A stretch of 64,000 nucleotides of DNA from a virus, in IMG/VR virus record IMGVR_UViG_3300022822_000014, positions 26,406-90,405 of that record; one strand, written 5' to 3'. Position numbers and translations under genes: made by a program. Shown here piece by piece: positions 29,224-38,468 of this stretch. Positions within the stretch are counted from its first letter, which is position 1; the number at the start of each line of letters is the position of its first letter. The notes beneath the pieces were generated by a model that was not told the DNA's origin, searched no databases, and saw only the letters and a list, made by a program, of their open reading frames with translations.

Positions 29224-29859
29224 ATGTTAAATTCAAAGTTTGATAGTAAAACAATAATACTACTACTACTGTGTATATTTCTTTTAATTAGAAATTGCTC
29301 TAATAAAGGAAATAATGTAGGTGAAAAAGTAAATATTAATGGTAAAAAGTACGAATTAGTAAAAAAAGAAACAGATACGGTAATTAAAATCGTAAAAGAA
29401 ACCACAATCGTATATAAACCAAAGTTGATAACAAGAGTTGAAAAGGAAATTATAAAAGTACCCGCAGATGTAGACACTCTTGCAATACTTAAAGATTTTT
29501 ACACTAAATATCAATATAGAGATACCGTTCTTGTAAGTTCCTACGGAAAAGGGATTATATCAGACATAATTACTCAAAATCAAATTGTAGGTAGACAAAT
29601 AGAATGGGATTTGAATATTCCTTCCGTAAAAGAAACAATTACAGTAAAAGAAAGTCCTAAAACTCAAGTATACTATGGATTTAATCTAGGACTAAATAAA
29701 ACAGATGTATTCAATAATGCTAGTGGTGGGCTTATTCTAAAGACCAAAAAAGATTACCTCTACCAGTTAAATCTTGGATTTCAACCAGCTCCAGACTCAA
29801 AAATTAACCCTTACCTTGGAGTTGGAATGTACTGGAAAATTAACCTTAATAAGAAATAG
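29224..29859 (+). CDS. Membrane-anchored envelope protein, possible spanin-like
   Basis: 211 residues: hydrophobic N-terminal helix with a Cys right after it (IILLLLCIFLLIRNC, 11-25), a Lys/Glu/Thr-rich extended region (30-80), then a C-terminal part with beta-strand pattern ending NPYLGVGMYWKINL, as in outer-membrane barrels. The fold and position in the lysis region suggest envelope spanning; function unproven. Confidence 0.45.
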   Translation: MLNSKFDSKTIILLLLCIFLLIRNCSNKGNNVGEKVNINGKKYELVKKETDTVIKIVKETTIVYKPKLITRVEKEIIKVPADVDTLAILKDFYTKYQYRDTVLVSSYGKGIISDIITQNQIVGRQIEWDLNIPSVKETITVKESPKTQVYYGFNLGLNKTDVFNNASGGLILKTKKDYLYQLNLGFQPAPDSKINPYLGVGMYWKINLNKK

Positions 29860-29883
29860 ATTAAGCTCATTCCTTTTATAATA

Positions 29884-31008
29884 ATGAAAAAACTTAGAAG
29901 AAATATACTTCCCATTATAATCACTCTTGCAGCACTATCAGTATCAGGTTCTGCAGCATTTTACAGTGTGAGTGGGCTATCAAAACTATTTGCAGGCGCC
30001 TCCACAGAGGTAATTATAATGGCAGGATCTTTAGAGGTAGCTAAATTAGTTATTGCTTCACTTTTGTACCAATACTGGGGGACATTAAATAAGTGGCTTA
30101 GAGCGTATTTGAGTATTGCTACAGTAATTTTAGTATTAATTACCAGTATGGGTATCTATGGTTTTCTAAGCGCTGCTTACCAACAAACTTATGCGGGGTT
30201 ATCGGTTGTAGAAAACAAAATTGAATTTTTAGAACAAAAGAAAAATTTCTATGAAAACGATGTTACAAGGTTTGATCAAGAACTTAAGGGTATTTCAACC
30301 AATATTAATAATTTATCAACTGCGAAAAGCAGTCAAATACAAGTCCGAGATACCTCCTCAACGTCCGGCTTCCGTACTACTATATCTACAACAGAGCTTA
30401 GAATGGCTCAAAAACGTATCGATACAGAAGAAGTAAATAGAAAAAGTATACAATCTAAAAGAGAAGTAGCTGCTGATAGTCTACAAAAATATCAACTACA
30501 GATTTTAGAATTAAGGACCCAATCTTCAACTTCAGGAGAATTAGGTCCATTAAAATATCTAGCAGGACTAACAGGTATTCCAATGGATAGAATTATAAAC
30601 TATCTTTTGCTTACAATAATATTCGTATTCGACCCATTAGCAATATCTTTAGTAATAGCAGCAAACTTTGCTTTTAATCAAGCAAAGCCTAAGAAGACCC
30701 TTTACGGGGAAGATGAAGATATAGAAGATATAGGTAAGGGTATAAGAAAAGCTGTGGATTCATACGATGATTTACAAAGCGAAATACAAGATTGGAATAC
30801 AACTCTTAATGACGGGTTAGAGAATGATGAAGAATGGAAAATTACAGATGAAAATGATAATGAATTACCAGAAAAAAAATCAATTAAAAGAGTTATACAG
30901 AAATCCCCTAAGAACCGTAGAGTAGAGTTTACTGATGGTACAGTAGGATGGGTGAGTAAGACAGAGCTTAAACAAGACCAAGACGAGCATAAAATTACAT
31001 ATTTATAA
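29884..31008 (+). CDS. Multi-spanning membrane protein with coiled coil
   Basis: 374 residues. Transmembrane segments lie near 9-28, 38-60 and 72-95. A long coiled coil follows (about 107-215), then another hydrophobic segment (about 236-262). The C-terminal tail contains IKRVIQKSPKNRRVEFTDG and VGWVSKTEL, a motif repeated in the next gene. Similar proteins occur in T4-like marine phages without assigned function. A role at the membrane during entry or superinfection control is possible. Confidence 0.5.
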   Translation: MKKLRRNILPIIITLAALSVSGSAAFYSVSGLSKLFAGASTEVIIMAGSLEVAKLVIASLLYQYWGTLNKWLRAYLSIATVILVLITSMGIYGFLSAAYQQTYAGLSVVENKIEFLEQKKNFYENDVTRFDQELKGISTNINNLSTAKSSQIQVRDTSSTSGFRTTISTTELRMAQKRIDTEEVNRKSIQSKREVAADSLQKYQLQILELRTQSSTSGELGPLKYLAGLTGIPMDRIINYLLLTIIFVFDPLAISLVIAANFAFNQAKPKKTLYGEDEDIEDIGKGIRKAVDSYDDLQSEIQDWNTTLNDGLENDEEWKITDENDNELPEKKSIKRVIQKSPKNRRVEFTDGTVGWVSKTELKQDQDEHKITYL

Positions 31009-31030
31009 AGATAAACTAATAACAATTACT

Positions 31031-31261
31031 ATGCAAGAAAAATTTAGTACAAAAGAAATAGAAGTAAATTCACCAGTAACTGTAGAAGCACCTAAAGCGG
31101 AGATAATAGCCCCTAAAGCTGTTAAAAAAGCAGATAAGGTTAAAAAAGTATTGAGAGTAATACAAAAAAAACCTAAGACATTTAGATTACAATTACAAGG
31201 AGGAGAAGTTGTGGAAGTTCCAAAAGCTAATTTTGATAAAGCGTCTATGAGTATTAAGTAG
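31031..31261 (+). CDS. Small protein sharing the RVIQK-PK motif
   Basis: 76 residues. The C-terminal part LRVIQKKPKTFRLQLQGG then EVVEVPKANF parallels the end of the preceding membrane protein (RVIQKSPKNRRVEFTDG; VSKTEL). The N-terminal part is Ala/Pro/Lys-rich and probably unstructured. Followed by a terminator. Confidence 0.5.
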   Translation: MQEKFSTKEIEVNSPVTVEAPKAEIIAPKAVKKADKVKKVLRVIQKKPKTFRLQLQGGEVVEVPKANFDKASMSIK

Positions 31262-31293
31262 AAGCAAAAGATTTAATAAATATACAAGAAAGA

Positions 31294-31316
31294 GGTTGGT
31301 TTTTCCAACCTTTTTT
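31294..31316 (+). terminator. Rho-independent terminator
   Basis: GGTTGG/CCAACC with a TTTTT loop and six following T. Its T-tract runs into the promoter box at 31315. Confidence 0.82.
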
Positions 31317-31326
31317 CGTATCTTAA
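31315..31326 (+). promoter_or_regulatory. Host-like promoter box
   Basis: TTCGTATCTTAA directly abutting the terminator, 21 bases before ATG 31348. Confidence 0.5.
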
Positions 31327-31347
31327 AGATATATATAAAGTAGTCAT

Positions 31348-31653
31348 ATGAGTAAGAATAGTGAACTTTTTAGCTGGACGATAAGTTCAACAGCTACCGC
31401 AGAAAATAGAGACCCCTATGTTCAATCAGTTAAAGATAAATTTGAAGAGCGGTCTCAAGTAGGTATTCGGAAGTACGGTAGAACGTTAGACAGAGACGAT
31501 ATTGACTTTTTGGGGTGGATTGACCATTTACAAGAGGAACTTATGGATGCTACATTATATTTAGAAAGATTAAAAGCAAGTTATGTCGAAGAAGGTAAAA
31601 GGGGAAGTAAAAAAAGTTTGGGAAAGCAAAATAAAACAAAGCAAAAAAAATAA
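31348..31653 (+). CDS. Conserved phage protein, possible MazG-fold enzyme
   Basis: 101 residues. Contains VKDKFEERSQVGIRKYGRTLDR and DFLGWIDHLQEELMDATLYLERLK, a pattern widespread in large phages. The helical EEL..A..Y segment recalls the all-alpha NTP pyrophosphatase fold, but the full set of metal ligands is not obvious. Lys-rich tail. Overlaps the nuclease gene by 71 bases. Confidence 0.55.
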   Translation: MSKNSELFSWTISSTATAENRDPYVQSVKDKFEERSQVGIRKYGRTLDRDDIDFLGWIDHLQEELMDATLYLERLKASYVEEGKRGSKKSLGKQNKTKQKK

Positions 31654-32530
31654 ACACATTTCCTACTCAGCAGTTTATACATTTCAGACCTGCCCGAAAA
31701 TGTGGCACTACCAATACAACAATAAACTAGTACCGTTTACATCTAGCATACATACCATTTTTGGTAGTGCAATGCATGAGACTATTCAAGAATGGCTGGA
31801 AGTACTCTTTCATGACCAAGTGAAGAAAGCAAACGAAATGGATTTAAATTCGTTGCTCTATGCTAAAATGGTACAGGCATTTAAGGTTGCTAGAGCACAA
31901 GCTAAGGGTACATTAGACCCGGGTATAAACGCTAAGGTACTACAGGAGTTCTACTTAGATGGAAAACATATTTTAGATTATCTTAAAAAGAATAGAGCAG
32001 GGTATTTTTCTACTAAAACTATGGAACTTGCCGGAGTAGAAACTTTACTATACCAGGAAATTACCCCTGGGGTGATGTTTAAAGGATTAGTAGATTTAGT
32101 ATTTTACAGTCCCTTAGCAGATACTTGGACGATAATGGACATCAAGACATCAACTTCTGGATGGAAAGATTACCAAAAGAAAGATGATAAAAAAATAGCA
32201 CAAGTGGCTTTATATAGAGAGTTCTTCTCTAAACAGTTTAATATACCGGTAGAAAAAATAAACGTGGAGTACTTTATTCTAAAGAGAAGAGTACCTGTAA
32301 ATGCTGATTTTGCTTCTATGCAAAAAAGAGTACAAGAGTTTAGACCCGCTATCGGACCAAGAAAAAGCAAACAATTCAGAGAAACTTTTACACAGACATT
32401 AAAAGATATGCTTAATGAAGACATGACTTTTAAAGACCATTCACAAAATACAACACCAGAGAAGTTTGCATGTACCTATTGCGATGTAGGAAAAATGAAA
32501 CTTTGTAATGAATGGAAGACTGTTTTGTAA
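31583..32530 (+). CDS. PD-(D/E)XK nuclease, RecB/Cas4-like
   Basis: 315 residues. ISYSAVYTFQTCPKMWHYQY (about 26-45) is the N-terminal motif of PDDEXK_1 nucleases, with a Cys. The core shows GSAMHETIQEW, MFKGLVDLVFY (catalytic Asp), WTIMDIKTSTSGW (D-x-K) and AQVALYREFF (motif with Gln/Tyr). Near the C terminus CTYCDVGKMKLC gives three more Cys. Four Cys arranged this way often bind a 4Fe-4S cluster (as in Cas4 and AddB). Likely acts in recombination or genome processing. Confidence 0.83.
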   Translation: MSKKVKGEVKKVWESKIKQSKKNKHISYSAVYTFQTCPKMWHYQYNNKLVPFTSSIHTIFGSAMHETIQEWLEVLFHDQVKKANEMDLNSLLYAKMVQAFKVARAQAKGTLDPGINAKVLQEFYLDGKHILDYLKKNRAGYFSTKTMELAGVETLLYQEITPGVMFKGLVDLVFYSPLADTWTIMDIKTSTSGWKDYQKKDDKKIAQVALYREFFSKQFNIPVEKINVEYFILKRRVPVNADFASMQKRVQEFRPAIGPRKSKQFRETFTQTLKDMLNEDMTFKDHSQNTTPEKFACTYCDVGKMKLCNEWKTVL

Positions 32531-32565
32531 AACAATATATATTTATATATAATAAATAGAAAGTT

Positions 32566-32754
32566 ATGATCCCAAAAACAGAAAAACTGACCTCAGTCAA
32601 AATAACCCAACCTCTTTTTAGCGAATTTAAAATGGCTTGTTTGCAAGACAACTTTTCATTTAAAAAGCTTGCAGATCGGGCAATTTATCTCTATCTTACG
32701 GATAGGGACTTTAAAGAGAAACTTCACAAACAACATAACATTAGATTAAAATAA
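32566..32754 (+). CDS. Ribbon-helix-helix-like DNA-binding protein
   Basis: 62 residues. LTSVKITQPLFSEFKMACLQDNFSFKKLADRAIYLYL shows a strand followed by two helices of RHH (CopG/MetJ) type across residues 8-44. A promoter-like TATATTTATATATAATAA lies at 32536-32553. Overlaps the next start by one base; may regulate the sugar cassette downstream (inference). Confidence 0.55.
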   Translation: MIPKTEKLTSVKITQPLFSEFKMACLQDNFSFKKLADRAIYLYLTDRDFKEKLHKQHNIRLK

Positions 32755-34199
32755 TGAACAGTAAACTCGGTTACATACCTAAAGCAGAAAGGAAAAAAAT
32801 CTTATTGCTATGTGATGATATTAGAATGCACTCAGGAGTAGCTACAATGGCAAGAGAGTTCGTAGTAGGAACCGCACACCATTTTAATTGGTTCAATTTA
32901 GGTGCAGCATTAAACCATCCAGAAATAGGAAAAACATTTGATCTATCTGAAGATATAAATAAAAAAGTTGGTATATCTGATTCAAACGTATCTGTAAGGC
33001 CAAACACAGGCTATGGAGATGCTGATATAATAAGAAAACTCCTTAAAACAGAAAAACCAGATGCAATCTTTATCTTCACAGATCCAAGATACTGGACATG
33101 GTTATTCGAAATAGAAAGAGAGATTAGATCCCAAATCCCAATTTTTTGGTTAAATATCTGGGATGACTATCCCGCACCCCTATACAATAAACAGTACTAC
33201 GATTCAGTGGATGTATTAATGGCAATTTCAAAACAGACTAAGAATATTAATGAGATTGTATTAGGAGAGCAAGCTAAAGATAAAATTATAGAGTATGTTC
33301 CCCACGGTATTGATGAAACTACATTCTTCCCAATTGATGAGCAACATAAACTGTATGCTCAATTAGTAGATTTTAGAAAAAACACAATTCCGGATCCAAA
33401 CATAGAGTTTATAATTTATTTTAACTCCAGAAATATCCAGAGAAAACATCCAGCAGATACAATTCTTGCGTATAGAATATTTTGTGATATGATTGGCAAA
33501 GAAGCTTCCAAGAAATGTGCACTGCTAATGCATACACAGGCCATAGACCAAAACGGAACAGATTTAAACGCAGTGAAAGAAGCTTTCTGTGACCCGGATT
33601 ATATTAACGTGTACTTTTCACAGGGAAGAATATCACCAGCACAAATGAACATGCTGTACAATATTACAGACGTTACAGTACTACTTTCATCAAACGAAGG
33701 TTGGGGGTTATCTTTAACAGAAGCAATGATGACAGGTAAGATGATTGTTGCCAATGTTACAGGAGGTATGCAAGATCAAATGAGGTTTGAAAAAGACGGT
33801 AAGTGGATTGATTTTTCACCTGACTTTCCTTCCAACCATAGAGGTACAGTTAGGGAGTGTGGGGAATGGGCAGTACCAGTCTATCCGTCTTCAATCTCCT
33901 TAACAGGATCTGTACCAACCCCTTATATTTTTGATGATAGATGTTCACCTGAAGATGCCGCAATAGCTTTTTTAAAAGTATACAGTATGACTCCTGAAGA
34001 AAGAAAAGTAAACGGCTTAAAAGGTAGAGAATGGGTAACATCAGAAGAATCGCAAATGTCTGCCTCAACAATGAGTATTAATATTACAAAGGTACTGGAA
34101 AAAGGATTTAAAGAATTTAAACCAAGACCCTCTTTTGATTTAATTAAAGTAAAACCAAAGGAAAAGAAATATATAACACATAAATTAACAGGTTATTAA
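32754..34199 (+). CDS. Glycosyltransferase, GT4-like (GT-B fold)
   Basis: 481 residues. N-terminal KKILLLCDDIRMHSGVATMARE (about 14-35) with the Gly-rich acceptor site; C-terminal donor domain with IYFNSRNIQRKHP (R/K pair) and LSSNEGWGLSLTEAMMTGKMIVA (E-x7-E motif). Retaining GT-B enzymes of this kind use nucleotide sugars. First gene of a sugar cassette running to 40769; may decorate DNA bases, virion proteins or glycans. Confidence 0.85.
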   Translation: MNSKLGYIPKAERKKILLLCDDIRMHSGVATMAREFVVGTAHHFNWFNLGAALNHPEIGKTFDLSEDINKKVGISDSNVSVRPNTGYGDADIIRKLLKTEKPDAIFIFTDPRYWTWLFEIEREIRSQIPIFWLNIWDDYPAPLYNKQYYDSVDVLMAISKQTKNINEIVLGEQAKDKIIEYVPHGIDETTFFPIDEQHKLYAQLVDFRKNTIPDPNIEFIIYFNSRNIQRKHPADTILAYRIFCDMIGKEASKKCALLMHTQAIDQNGTDLNAVKEAFCDPDYINVYFSQGRISPAQMNMLYNITDVTVLLSSNEGWGLSLTEAMMTGKMIVANVTGGMQDQMRFEKDGKWIDFSPDFPSNHRGTVRECGEWAVPVYPSSISLTGSVPTPYIFDDRCSPEDAAIAFLKVYSMTPEERKVNGLKGREWVTSEESQMSASTMSINITKVLEKGFKEFKPRPSFDLIKVKPKEKKYITHKLTGY

Positions 34200-34200
34200 G

Positions 34201-35481
34201 ATGAGTAAAACAACATGCGTAATAAGCTGTCCTATAGACTGTTATAGTGGATATTCAGCAAGATCTAGAGACTTTATCAAAGCGTTAATAAAGACAAAAC
34301 CGGAATGGGATATAAAGATATTATCCCAAAGATGGGGTAATACAAGATTTGGGTACTTAAAAGATCACAAAGAAGTAGATCTTATCTCTAAGATTATAGA
34401 TAAAATAGAAGACCAACCAGACGTATGGATACAAATTACAGTCCCAAACGAATTCCAAAAAATAGGGAAGTATAATATTGGAGTAACAGCCGGAATAGAG
34501 ACTACAGTTTGTGATGTTTCTTGGATTCAAGGATGTAATAACATGGACTTAATAATTACCTCATCAGAACACAGCAAGAATGTTTTTATTAATTCGGTGT
34601 ATAGTAAAGAGGATAGTAAAACAAAAGGTATAATTGGGAAGGTGGAAATAACAACTCCTATTGAAGTTTTATTTGAAGGAGCTGATATAAATAAATATTT
34701 CCCAGCCAAGTCAAATAGGGAGTTGGAAATTAATAAACAGTTAGATGGAATTAAAGAATCGTTCTGCTACCTGGTTGTGGGACATTGGATGCAAGGAGAT
34801 TTAGGCCAGGACAGGAAAAATATAGGATACACTTTAAAAGCTTTCTTAGAAACATTTAAAAATAAACCTAATTCACCGGCCTTAATACTAAAAACTCATC
34901 AAGTTACAACCTCTATTATGGATAGAGAAAAAATATTAGATAAGATTGACAGTATTAGAAAAACTGTAAAAGGCACAGTACCTAACGTATATCTTCTTCA
35001 TGGAGAGGTGTCTGATGAGGAAATAAATGAACTATATAATCATTCAAAAATAAAAGCAATGATTAGCCTAACTAAAGGAGAAGGATTTGGAAGACCTTTA
35101 TTAGAGTTTTCCTTAACCAACAAACCTATTATAGCTTCAGCCTGGTCGGCACATCTAGATTTTTTACATAGAGATTATACAACTCTAATTGGAGGAACTT
35201 TAACAAAAGTACACCCATCAGCATCAGTACCAAAAGTAATCTTACCGGAAGCAAGCTGGTTCACACCAGATGCCGGGGAGGTGTCAACAGCATATAAAGG
35301 AATAGTAAAAGACTATAAGAAGTTATTGGAATTAGCAAAAAGGCAAGGACATAGAAGCAGAAGCTTATTTAGCTTTGATGCTATGACAGAATTATTAGGA
35401 AAGATTTTAGATGAAAAAATACCAATCTTCCCAAAGAAAATAGAATTAAATTTACCTAAATTAGAGTTACCAAAATTATAA
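34201..35481 (+). CDS. Glycosyltransferase, GT4-like
   Basis: 426 residues. N terminus VISCPIDCYSGYSARSRDF; donor-binding half with LVVGHWMQGDLGQDRKNIG, NVYLLHGEVSDEEINELYNHSK and LTKGEGFGRPLLEFSLTNKPIIA (E-x7-E). Same order of motifs as its upstream neighbour but little obvious identity. Separated from it by one base, so co-translated. Confidence 0.82.
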   Translation: MSKTTCVISCPIDCYSGYSARSRDFIKALIKTKPEWDIKILSQRWGNTRFGYLKDHKEVDLISKIIDKIEDQPDVWIQITVPNEFQKIGKYNIGVTAGIETTVCDVSWIQGCNNMDLIITSSEHSKNVFINSVYSKEDSKTKGIIGKVEITTPIEVLFEGADINKYFPAKSNRELEINKQLDGIKESFCYLVVGHWMQGDLGQDRKNIGYTLKAFLETFKNKPNSPALILKTHQVTTSIMDREKILDKIDSIRKTVKGTVPNVYLLHGEVSDEEINELYNHSKIKAMISLTKGEGFGRPLLEFSLTNKPIIASAWSAHLDFLHRDYTTLIGGTLTKVHPSASVPKVILPEASWFTPDAGEVSTAYKGIVKDYKKLLELAKRQGHRSRSLFSFDAMTELLGKILDEKIPIFPKKIELNLPKLELPKL

Positions 35482-35484
35482 GTT

Positions 35485-35934
35485 ATGCAAGATCAATTAG
35501 TAGAATGTAAACGATGCAAAGGAAATGCATGTTACGAGCAGCACATAGATAAGGATACAACAACATGGTTATGTTTAGGATGTGGTTTTACAACTTCAAC
35601 CCTAATGACTGAGGGAGGAAAAGTAACAGCTGATTTAATAGAAACTTCTCCTGAACTATATAGGGATTTATTATTCACAGATGAAGACAAAAGAGTATGG
35701 GCACCCGCCACCATTACCTTACCGGGAAGCGGAATGGTATTCCTAGACGGTTCATCAAAAGAGGAATGGAAATGGTCAGCAGTAAAAGCTATTAGAATCA
35801 CTCCAGAAGAGAGAACTACAAAGAGTTTTCCAAAAGATCAGACCCATAAAATGGATATGCCGGAAGCAAAATTCTTTGAACAGAATGAATTTATGGATGC
35901 CCTTGAAGTTATAAACTTTTATGATATAAAGTAA
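35485..35934 (+). CDS. Zinc-ribbon protein
   Basis: 149 residues. CKRCKGNACYEQ (about 8-19) and CLGCGFTTST (about 31-40) form a zinc ribbon. The rest (TITLPGSGMVFLDGSSKEEWKWSAVKAI) is a domain found in several large phages, not assigned. It sits inside the glycosyltransferase operon. Confidence 0.55.
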   Translation: MQDQLVECKRCKGNACYEQHIDKDTTTWLCLGCGFTTSTLMTEGGKVTADLIETSPELYRDLLFTDEDKRVWAPATITLPGSGMVFLDGSSKEEWKWSAVKAIRITPEERTTKSFPKDQTHKMDMPEAKFFEQNEFMDALEVINFYDIK

Positions 35935-35941
35935 TAACGTT

Positions 35942-36574
35942 ATGAGTAAAATAAAATTGTCATATGCAGTAACACTCTGTAATGAGTTTCTTGAAATACA
36001 GAAGCTCCTTCCATTCTTGTTAAATAATAAAAGAATAGGAGATGAAATCGTTATACTATATGACCAAGCAAACGGTACAGAAGAGATAGAAATCTTCCTA
36101 TCAGAGTTTAATAAACTACCCAACGTACAGTTCTATAGAGGGTATTTCGATGGTCATTTCGCAGATTGGAAAAATAAGTTAACCGAATACTGTACTGGGG
36201 ATTTTATATTTCAAATTGATGCAGACGAGACACCTAATGAACAGCTTATTAAAATACTCCCCCTTCTTGTTGAAAAGAACCCAGACAATGAAGTTTATCT
36301 AGTACCTAGAGTAAATACAGTAGAAGGCTTAACAGAAGATCATATACAGAAATGGGGGTGGAATGTAAACAAAGAGGGCTGGATTAACTGGCCGGACTAT
36401 CAAATGAGAATCTGGAAAAATAAACCGGAGATCAAATGGGTGAATAAAGTGCATGAGAAGTTAGAAGGGTTTGAAACCTACTCTAATTTACCTTTAGATA
36501 AAACTTACGCACTCTATCATCCAAAACAAATAGAAAGACAAGAAAAACAGAATGCATTTTATGACACGTTATAA
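35942..36574 (+). CDS. Glycosyltransferase family 2-like
   Basis: 210 residues. KLSYAVTLCNEFLEIQKLLPFL at the start, IVILYDQANGTEEIEIFL, and the metal-binding segment GDFIFQIDADETPNEQLI (D-x-D; about 94-111), then WPDYQMRIWKN and VHEKLEGFE, as in GT2 LPS-type enzymes. GT-A fold, inverting. Confidence 0.83.
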   Translation: MSKIKLSYAVTLCNEFLEIQKLLPFLLNNKRIGDEIVILYDQANGTEEIEIFLSEFNKLPNVQFYRGYFDGHFADWKNKLTEYCTGDFIFQIDADETPNEQLIKILPLLVEKNPDNEVYLVPRVNTVEGLTEDHIQKWGWNVNKEGWINWPDYQMRIWKNKPEIKWVNKVHEKLEGFETYSNLPLDKTYALYHPKQIERQEKQNAFYDTL

Positions 36575-36818
36575 AGTAGGTATTATAGGAAATGGATTTG
36601 TAGGAGATAGCCATTTACACGTACCCGGACCAGACGGAAGACACGGTTACGGAGGAACTTGTTTTCCCAAAGATGTTAATGCTATTATTAAATTAGGAAA
36701 TAAATTAGGCACTCCAATGAATACTATTGAACCAGGATGGAAAACTAACTTAGAGGTTAGACCTGAAAGAGATTGGGAAGCTAAAAAAGGAAGAGCAATA
36801 AGTAATGATAAAGAATAG
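36561..36818 (+). pseudogene. Internally deleted UDP-glucose/GDP-mannose 6-dehydrogenase fragment
   Basis: The N terminus YKVGIIGNGFVGDS is the Rossmann start of UDP-sugar 6-dehydrogenases. It jumps directly to VPGPDGRHGYGGTCFPKDVNAI, the catalytic Cys segment, which lies some 250 residues further on in full enzymes. NAD-binding, substrate-binding and C-terminal regions are missing. ATG 36561 (overlap 14 with the GT gene) is chosen; 36552 is also possible. It is either a decayed gene or a conserved miniature with a new role, since the frame stays open and is coupled on both sides. Confidence 0.6.
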
Positions 36819-37494
36819 TTTTAGAGAAGATATAGAGTATATATTTGCAAAATTAAAGAAAAAAGAAAACTTTAGTTTTAGCAAGTACGCTGATGGGGAA
36901 TTCGCCATACTAGCCAACCAAGCTATTACTAATGTAGATAATTGGACATTTAAACCAGAACTACATTCTGAAATTAGAACTGAACTAATAAGATCCTTCC
37001 AATATAAAGATCCTGAGTATTATGTAGGTGTAAGCTGTAAATGCTGCCAACCTAAACCAATTGTGGATTGGATGAGAATAGAATCAAAGCAGGAGACCCT
37101 AACCTGGGCTAACCTCTTTGTAAATAGTAACTACCCCTACTATAAAGAAAACTTTATTCCGGAATATAGTAAACATGATGTGATTTTATTCGCAAGAGCA
37201 AATGCTACAGTACACAAGCTTCCTTTTATTATAGATCAACACGTACCTATCACCACAGAGGCATTTATAGATAATTTTGATATGGTAGAGAATTTTCCTA
37301 TTGAGAAATATAAAGGAAAACTCTTTTTATTCTGTGCCGGACCGTTGGGTAATATGTTAGCCGCTAAGTTTTGGGAGAAGAATAAGCACAACATTTACTT
37401 AGACATTGGATCAACTTTAAATGGTTACTTGACTGAGAATAATAGAAGCTACCTTAAAGGAGAGAGTACTTCCTTAAAGACATGTATATGGTAA
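36805..37494 (+). CDS. Putative GT-D-fold glycosyltransferase
   Basis: 229 residues. FSFSKYADGEFAILANQ (about 23-39) is the S/R-Y-x-DGE motif of GT-D enzymes (DUF1792 type). FARANATVHKLPF and GKLFLFCAGPLGNMLAAKFWEKN with YLDIGSTLNGYL follow, as in that family's C-terminal part. Overlaps both neighbours by 13-14 bases. Assignment rests on few motifs. Confidence 0.55.
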   Translation: MIKNSFREDIEYIFAKLKKKENFSFSKYADGEFAILANQAITNVDNWTFKPELHSEIRTELIRSFQYKDPEYYVGVSCKCCQPKPIVDWMRIESKQETLTWANLFVNSNYPYYKENFIPEYSKHDVILFARANATVHKLPFIIDQHVPITTEAFIDNFDMVENFPIEKYKGKLFLFCAGPLGNMLAAKFWEKNKHNIYLDIGSTLNGYLTENNRSYLKGESTSLKTCIW

Positions 37495-38468
37495 ATAAGA
37501 TTTTAATATGTTTTGGAACAAGACCTGAATGGTTAAAAGTAAAACCGTTAGTAGAGACACTAGATAACTGTCAGCTTCTATTTACAGGACAACATAAAGA
37601 TTTATTAAACGACATAGAAGTAGATTACCATATAGAAATAGGAAATCAAACTAATAGATTAGATCAAATAATAAGTGACTGCTTAATACAATTTCCAGAC
37701 GGAGATTATGATACAGTTTTAGTACATGGTGATACAGTATCTGCTTTAGCATGCGCTTTAGCAGCATTTAGTAGAAAGAAAAAAATAATACATTTAGAGG
37801 CAGGATTAAGATCTTATGACCTTAACCACCCCTACCCTGAAGAAGGTTATCGACAGATGATATCTAGAATAGCTGATATAAACTTAGCACCTACAGAAGT
37901 ATCAGCTCAAAATTTAAAAGAGGAAAAGGTAAGAGGAGTGGTACATACTGTGGGTAACTCTATACTGGATACTCTCTTACCTCTTAAAGGTAAAGCAATT
38001 TATGGTAATAAGGTATTAGTAACTCTACACCGGTGGGAGAACCATAGGTGGATAGATAAGTGGTTTGAAGAGATAGACAAATTAGCTGAGCAGAACAGAG
38101 AGTTAGATTTCATACTACCACTACACCACCACCCGGAAATACAGAAACATAAGTATCTATTGAAACACGTTACAGTAGTACCCTCCTTACCCCACAATGA
38201 GCTACTGGAAATAATGTTAGAATCTAAATTAATAATAACAGATAGTGGAGGAGTTCAGGAAGAAGGTACATTCTTTAATAAAAAAGTGATAGTGTGTAGA
38301 AGTGTAACAGAAAGACCTGAAGGAATAGAGACAGGACACCTTTATCTATGTCACACACCAGAACAATTACCGGAATTATTTGGAGAATTAATAAATAATT
38401 ACTATATTGATATTAAGTGTCCATATGGAGAAGGAAATACCAGTAAATTAATTAAAGAGTTAATATGA
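37482..38468 (+). CDS. wecB: UDP-N-acetylglucosamine 2-epimerase family protein
   Basis: 328 residues. ICFGTRPEWLKVKPLVETL (about 8-26), TVLVHGDTVSALACALAAF, IIHLEAGLRSYD (about 100-111), EEGYRQMISRIADINLAPTE, VLVTLHRWENH and IITDSGGVQEEGTFFNKKVIVCR all match WecB/MnaA. It interconverts UDP-GlcNAc and UDP-ManNAc, supplying a donor sugar to the neighbouring glycosyltransferases. Shorter than the usual 370 residues, mainly at the C terminus. Confidence 0.9.
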   Translation: MYMVNKILICFGTRPEWLKVKPLVETLDNCQLLFTGQHKDLLNDIEVDYHIEIGNQTNRLDQIISDCLIQFPDGDYDTVLVHGDTVSALACALAAFSRKKKIIHLEAGLRSYDLNHPYPEEGYRQMISRIADINLAPTEVSAQNLKEEKVRGVVHTVGNSILDTLLPLKGKAIYGNKVLVTLHRWENHRWIDKWFEEIDKLAEQNRELDFILPLHHHPEIQKHKYLLKHVTVVPSLPHNELLEIMLESKLIITDSGGVQEEGTFFNKKVIVCRSVTERPEGIETGHLYLCHTPEQLPELFGELINNYYIDIKCPYGEGNTSKLIKELI

